10,173 nucleotides of DNA from DATKEH01 sp035546355 (GTDB lineage Bacteria; Acidobacteriota; Thermoanaerobaculia; Multivoradales; JAIOJS01). Of the stretch, positions 7,361 to 10,173 are shown in pieces. The DNA is taken from assembly GCA_035546355.1 (NCBI GenBank), contig DATKEH010000298.1, positions 1-10,173 on the forward strand. Reading direction: 5' to 3'. Positions within the stretch are counted from its first letter, which is position 1; each line of letters begins with the position of its first letter. The notes below the pieces were generated by a model. It was given only the letters and a program-made list of their open reading frames with translations. It ran no database searches and had not been told where the DNA came from. The position numbers and the translations under genes are program-made.

Positions 7361-7423
7361 GGTCGTAGGGGCGGCCCTCCGTGGCCGCCCGTGGGGGCCG
7401 GGGCGGTGCCCGGCCCCCACCAC
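7361..7423 (+). repeat. Palindromic intergenic repeat, copy 2
   Basis: Starts with GGTCGTAGG, identical to the start of copy 3. The first stem is GGGCGGCC/GGCCGCCC (7369-7376 with 7383-7390). The second is a perfect 12-bp stem, described separately. The right end reads CCCCCACCAC instead of CCCCTACGAC, so the terminal inverted repeat has diverged. Same orientation as the other two copies. Confidence 0.75.
7391..7420. terminator. Strong hairpin, possible bidirectional terminator
   Basis: GTGGGGGCCGGG (7391-7402) pairs perfectly with CCCGGCCCCCAC (7409-7420) around a 6-base loop. It lies between the convergent M20 and M3 genes, 12 bases from the M3 stop, so either transcript could fold it. No T-tract follows on either strand. 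It is part of repeat copy 2, so the terminator role is inferred from position and stem strength. Confidence 0.4.
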
Positions 7424-7432
7424 TAATCGCGC

Positions 7433-9706
7433 CTACCGCCCGCCGCCCGCGGCCCCCTCCTCCTCCACCGGGAAGCCGCGCTTCTCCATCAGCGCCTCGA
7501 TCTGCGCATCGCGCCCGCGGAAGGCCCGGTACCCCTCCGCCGGGTCGATGGTGTTGCCGACCGCGAAGACGTGCTCGACCAGGCGCCGCACCACCGCCTC
7601 GTCGTACGGCCCGCCGGCCTCGACGAACGCCTGGTAGGCGTCCGCCGTCAGCACGTCCGCCCACAGGTAGCTGTAGTAGCCCGCCGAGTAGGAGTCGCCG
7701 GAGAAGACGTGCAGGAACTGCGGCGTGCGGTGGCGCATCACCAGCTCGTCGGGCATCCCCAGCGCCGCCAGCGTCTCGCGCTCGAAGGCGTCGGGGTCGA
7801 TCTCCTGGTCGCCGGCGAGGTGCAGCTTCATGTCGATCAGCGCGCTGGCCAGGTACTCGGTGGTGGCGAAGCCCTGGTTGAAGGTGGCGGCGCGCTCGAT
7901 GCGCTCGACCAGCTCCTGGGGGATCGGCTCACCGGTCTCGTGGTGCACCGCGAAGCGCTGCAGCACCTCGGGCGTCGACAGCCAGTGCTCGAGCAGCTGC
8001 GAGGGGAACTCGACGTAGTCGCGCGCCACCGCGGTGCCCGACAGCGACGGATAGGTGACGTCCGAGGCCAGCCCGTGCAGCGCGTGGCCGAACTCGTGGA
8101 ACAGCGTCTCGGCGTCGTCCCAGGAGATGAGCACCGGCTCGCCCGCCTTGCCCGTCACGAAGTTGGCGTTGTTCGAGACGATGGTCGGCACCTCGCCGTC
8201 GAGTCGGTGCTGGCGCCGGTAGGCGTTCATCCAGGCGCCGGAGCGCTTGCCGGTGCGGGCGTAGGGGTCGAAGTACCACAGCCCGACGTGCTCGCCGCTG
8301 GCGCCGTCGCTGACCCGCCACACCCGTACGTCGGGGTGGTAGACGGGCACGCCGTCGATCGGGGTGAACGCGAAGCCGAACAGCTCCGCGGCCACCCAGA
8401 ACATCCCTTCGCGCAGCTTCTCGAGCTGCATGTAGGGCTTGATGGCGTTCTCGTCGAGGTCGTAGCGGGCCTTACGCACCCTCTCCTGCCAGTGCTTGTA
8501 GTCCCAGGGCTCGACGTCGAGCTCCTGCCCCTGCTCGCGGGCCAGGGACTCCATGTCGGCGACCTCCTCGCGCACCCGCGCCACCGCCGGCTTCCACACC
8601 GCCTCCAGCAGCTCCATGGCCGCCTCGGGGTTCTTGGCCATGGCGTTCTCGAGGCGCCAGTGGGCATGGGTGGGGTAGCCGAGCAGCTTCGCCCGCTCGG
8701 CCCGCAGCTTCAGGATGTCGGTGATGATCGGGTTGTTGTCGCGCTCGCCGGGATGGTCGCCGCGGTCGACGAACATCCGCCACGCCTTCTCGCGCAGGTC
8801 GCGGCGATCGGAGTAGGTGAGGAAGGGGTCGACCGACGAGCGGGTGTTGGTGATCACCCACCTGCCCTCGAGCCCCTTCTCGGCGGCGGCGGCGGCGGCG
8901 GCGTCGATCAGCGACTGCGGCAGCCCGGCGAGGTCGGCCTCGCTCTCCAGCACCAGGTACTGCTCGCTCTCGTCGGCCAGCACGTTCTGGCTGAAGTTGG
9001 TGAAGAGGGTGGCGAGCTCCTGGTTGATGGCCGCCAGCCGCTCCTTGGCGGCGGCGTCGAGCCTGGCGCCGGCGCGCACGAAATCGGTGTGGGTCTTCCA
9101 CGCCAGGCGCTGCTGCTCGGGGGTCAGCTGCTGCCTCTCGTCCGCGGTGTAGACCGCCTCGATGCGGCGGAACAGCGCCTCGTTCTGGGTGATCTGGTCG
9201 CCGAAGGCGGCGAGCCTGGGGGCCATCTCGCGCTGCACCGCCTGGAAGTCGGGAGTGCTCATTGCCGAGCTCCACACGCCGTAGACGGTGGCGACGCGGT
9301 CGAGCGTCTTTCCGGCCTTCTCCAGCGCCTCGATGGTGTTGGCGAAGGTGGGCGGCGCCGGGTCGCGGGCGATGCGGTCGACCTCGGCCAGCGTCTCGGC
9401 CATGCCGGCCTCGAGCGCCGGCTGGAAGTGGGCCACCTCGACCCGATCGAAGGGGGGCACGCCGCCGTGCGGGCCCTGCCACTCGGCGAGCTGGGGGTTG
9501 CCGGCGGCGGCGGTGGCGGCCGAGGCCTCCGCCTCGGCGCCCTCCTCCGCGGTGGTGGCGACCACGGCGCTCTCCCCTTCGGGGGTGGCGGTCGGGCTGG
9601 GTGGGTTGGCGGTCGCGGTGTCGGTCATGGTGGCGCACCCGGTGAGCAGGGGAAACAGGATGGCGACGAGCAGCAGCCCGCCGGGGCGAAGGATGGTCTC
9701 GCGCAT
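7433..9706 (-). CDS. dcp: M3-family zinc peptidase (peptidyl-dipeptidase Dcp-like), lipoprotein
   Basis: A 757-residue metallopeptidase of the thimet/Dcp family (M3A), which degrades short peptides; Dcp enzymes remove C-terminal dipeptides. The zinc site is HEFGH at 537-541, with the third ligand Glu566 in ARDYVEFPSQ, the normal 25 residues on. The substrate-binding region HVFSGDSYSAGYYSYLWAD at about 666-684 is conserved. The N-terminal helical part (about 85-250) and the long helical domain match the family, and the length is near the usual 680-720 plus an export signal. Residues 1-24 form a lipoprotein signal: Arg2 and Arg7, a hydrophobic core and lipobox LTGC with Cys24. Ala25 follows, so there is no Asp inner-membrane retention signal. 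An Ala/Thr/Glu-rich linker runs to about 70. E. coli Dcp has no lipobox, so an envelope-anchored form is notable. The ATG is chosen from the signal peptide and a GAGG 8 bases upstream. A (GGC)7 tract at 8882-8902 encodes an alanine run. The exact cleavage specificity is inferred. Confidence 0.94.
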   Translation of the reverse strand: MRETILRPGGLLLVAILFPLLTGCATMTDTATANPPSPTATPEGESAVVATTAEEGAEAEASAATAAAGNPQLAEWQGPHGGVPPFDRVEVAHFQPALEAGMAETLAEVDRIARDPAPPTFANTIEALEKAGKTLDRVATVYGVWSSAMSTPDFQAVQREMAPRLAAFGDQITQNEALFRRIEAVYTADERQQLTPEQQRLAWKTHTDFVRAGARLDAAAKERLAAINQELATLFTNFSQNVLADESEQYLVLESEADLAGLPQSLIDAAAAAAAEKGLEGRWVITNTRSSVDPFLTYSDRRDLREKAWRMFVDRGDHPGERDNNPIITDILKLRAERAKLLGYPTHAHWRLENAMAKNPEAAMELLEAVWKPAVARVREEVADMESLAREQGQELDVEPWDYKHWQERVRKARYDLDENAIKPYMQLEKLREGMFWVAAELFGFAFTPIDGVPVYHPDVRVWRVSDGASGEHVGLWYFDPYARTGKRSGAWMNAYRRQHRLDGEVPTIVSNNANFVTGKAGEPVLISWDDAETLFHEFGHALHGLASDVTYPSLSGTAVARDYVEFPSQLLEHWLSTPEVLQRFAVHHETGEPIPQELVERIERAATFNQGFATTEYLASALIDMKLHLAGDQEIDPDAFERETLAALGMPDELVMRHRTPQFLHVFSGDSYSAGYYSYLWADVLTADAYQAFVEAGGPYDEAVVRRLVEHVFAVGNTIDPAEGYRAFRGRDAQIEALMEKRGFPVEEEGAAGGGR

Positions 9707-9714
9707 CGACAGCA

Positions 9715-9718
9715 CCTC
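9715..9718 (-). promoter_or_regulatory. Ribosome binding site deciding the M3 peptidase start
   Basis: CCTC on the plus strand reads GAGG on the coding strand, 8 bases before the ATG at 9704-9706. This favours the start giving a lipoprotein signal over the upstream TTG at 9827-9829. Confidence 0.55.
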
Positions 9719-9720
9719 GG

Positions 9721-9759
9721 TCCTGGCAATTGACCCATTCCCGCGCCAGGACGGCGCGG
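9721..9759 (-). promoter_or_regulatory. Two overlapping inverted repeats in the M3 peptidase leader
   Basis: CCGCGCC (9741-9747) pairs with GGCGCGG (9753-9759) around a 5-base loop. TCCTGGC (9721-9727) pairs with GCCAGGA (9745-9751). The two pairings share bases 9745-9747, so they exclude each other, and the second ends two bases before the ribosome binding site. Seven-base arms arise easily by chance in DNA this GC-rich. The rest of the gap from 9707 to 9948 holds a 6-bp stem CGCGGC/GCCGCG (9776-9790), an isolated -35-like TTGACT (minus strand, 9824-9829) without a matching -10, and repeat copy 3. Confidence 0.25.
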
Positions 9760-9897
9760 GGCGAGGGAATCGTATCGCGGCTGGGCCGCGGACGGGGCGC
9801 GGCGGTGTGGCCGCACCCGCTGGAGTCAACAGAGCCGGGCCGGCGACGATTCCCCGCGGCGGGGTGAGGGGGCGGTACTGGACCGCACCTCAACCGG

Positions 9898-9956
9898 GGT
9901 CGTAGGTGGGGTCCCCCGTCCCGCCCAGGCCGGCGCAGAGCCCGGCCCCTACGACC
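9898..9956 (+). repeat. Palindromic intergenic repeat, copy 3
   Basis: Bounded by a perfect 9-bp terminal inverted repeat, GGTCGTAGG (9898-9906) and CCTACGACC (9948-9956). The right-hand stem is GGCCGG/CCGGCC (9928-9933 with 9942-9947). The left half differs from copies 1 and 2 and appears decayed or shortened. The right end contains, on the minus strand, the TAG stop of the gene that continues beyond the window. Confidence 0.75.
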
Positions 9957-10173
9957 CTCCGTCCCCTTCGAGGGCCTCCTGCAGCGTCGCCTGCAGCCAC
10001 TGCAGGCGGACGAGGCTCTCCTCGATCTGCTCGAGGGTGGCCCGCAGGCGGGCGTCGCCGACCCGGCGCAGGTCCTCGGGCGGCGTCACCTCGGCGAGCG
10101 CCTCCTCGAGGGCGCGGGCGATGCGCGGCGCCGCCTTGACGCAGGCCGGCAGGCGCTTGCGGCCGCGCGGGCT
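9949..10173 (-). CDS. Unrecognised protein, C-terminal 74 residues (5' end outside the window)
   Basis: An open frame enters from the right edge and ends at TAG (9949-9951). Nearly all third codon positions are G or C, which marks this frame as coding and its opposite-strand counterpart as a shadow. The piece begins SPRGRKRLPACVKAAP, then LEEALAEVTPPEDLRRVGDARL, and ends with a long amphipathic helix containing LEQIEESLVRLQWLQATLQEALEG. The heptad-like spacing of Leu, Ile and Val suggests a coiled coil or helical bundle. There is no membrane segment and no catalytic motif. I do not recognise the family. The stop codon lies inside the end of repeat copy 3, so the last residues (about GGS) are encoded by or next to the repeat. 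The gene reads in the same direction as the M3 peptidase gene and could be transcribed upstream of it, about 240 bases away, but the repeat in between argues against tight coupling. Confidence 0.7.
   Translation of the reverse strand, partial: SPRGRKRLPACVKAAPRIARALEEALAEVTPPEDLRRVGDARLRATLEQIEESLVRLQWLQATLQEALEGDGGS

Noticed and set aside
8882..8902. (GGC)7 tract as a phase-variation switch
   Set aside because: It is a multiple of three and encodes an alanine run, so slippage would change length but not frame. Similar runs occur by composition elsewhere in the window.
7571..9733. A 720-codon plus-strand frame opposite the M3 gene
   Set aside because: Shadow of the M3 peptidase, with low-complexity His/Gly/Val/Leu composition and no recognisable domain.
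9707..9829. Longer N-terminus for the M3 gene from a TTG
   Set aside because: It would place 41 unrelated residues before a clear lipoprotein signal, and the ATG at 9704-9706 has a ribosome binding site.
1..10173. CRISPR arrays, tRNA or rRNA genes, transposases, phage or defence genes
   Set aside because: None seen: no regularly spaced direct repeats, no RNA gene signature, and every real gene fits transport, signalling, hydrolase or peptidase families, except the unrecognised partial gene.

Overview
The window is about three-quarters G+C, and almost every codon in the real genes ends in G or C. It looks like a free-living, high-GC, Gram-negative-type bacterium. The best lineage guess is Acidobacteriota, perhaps Thermoanaerobaculia. 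That rests on the soluble Ser/Thr kinase fused to a TolB-like domain and TPR repeats, on the lipoprotein M3 peptidase and on the GTAGGGGC-type intergenic repeats. The lineage is inference, because no rRNA or other marker gene is present.

Layout from left to right: (1) the 3' part of an ABC transporter ATPase (+, enters from the left edge); (2) a Ser/Thr protein kinase with TolB-like and TPR regions (-); (3) a polytopic ABC-2-like permease (+); (4) a membrane-anchored alpha/beta-hydrolase-fold protein that lacks the nucleophilic serine and the usual acid (-); (5) an exported M20D-type amidohydrolase/peptidase (+); (6) a short intergenic region with two palindromic repeat units; (7) an M3 (Dcp-like) zinc peptidase lipoprotein (-); (8) a third repeat unit, then the C-terminal end of an unrecognised gene (-, leaves at the right edge). 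Genes alternate in strand, giving convergent junctions at about 750, 4770 and 7330 and divergent ones at about 2970 and 5820. No gap exceeds 300 bases. No RNA gene, CRISPR array, transposase or integrase was seen.

How the genes may work together: the ATPase and permease are plausible partners of one ABC-2 exporter, but a kinase gene on the other strand separates them. The M20 and M3 enzymes both carry export signals and could degrade peptides in the envelope or periplasm, but they face each other and are not one operon. The hydrolase-fold protein is probably non-catalytic or uses different chemistry.

Most worth a second look: the inactivated hydrolase fold; a three-copy palindromic repeat whose ends supply the TAG stop codons of two different neighbouring genes; a permease that appears to be an internal duplication; and a 15-bp palindrome spanning both stop codons at a convergent junction. 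No obvious new defence or biosynthetic system is visible.
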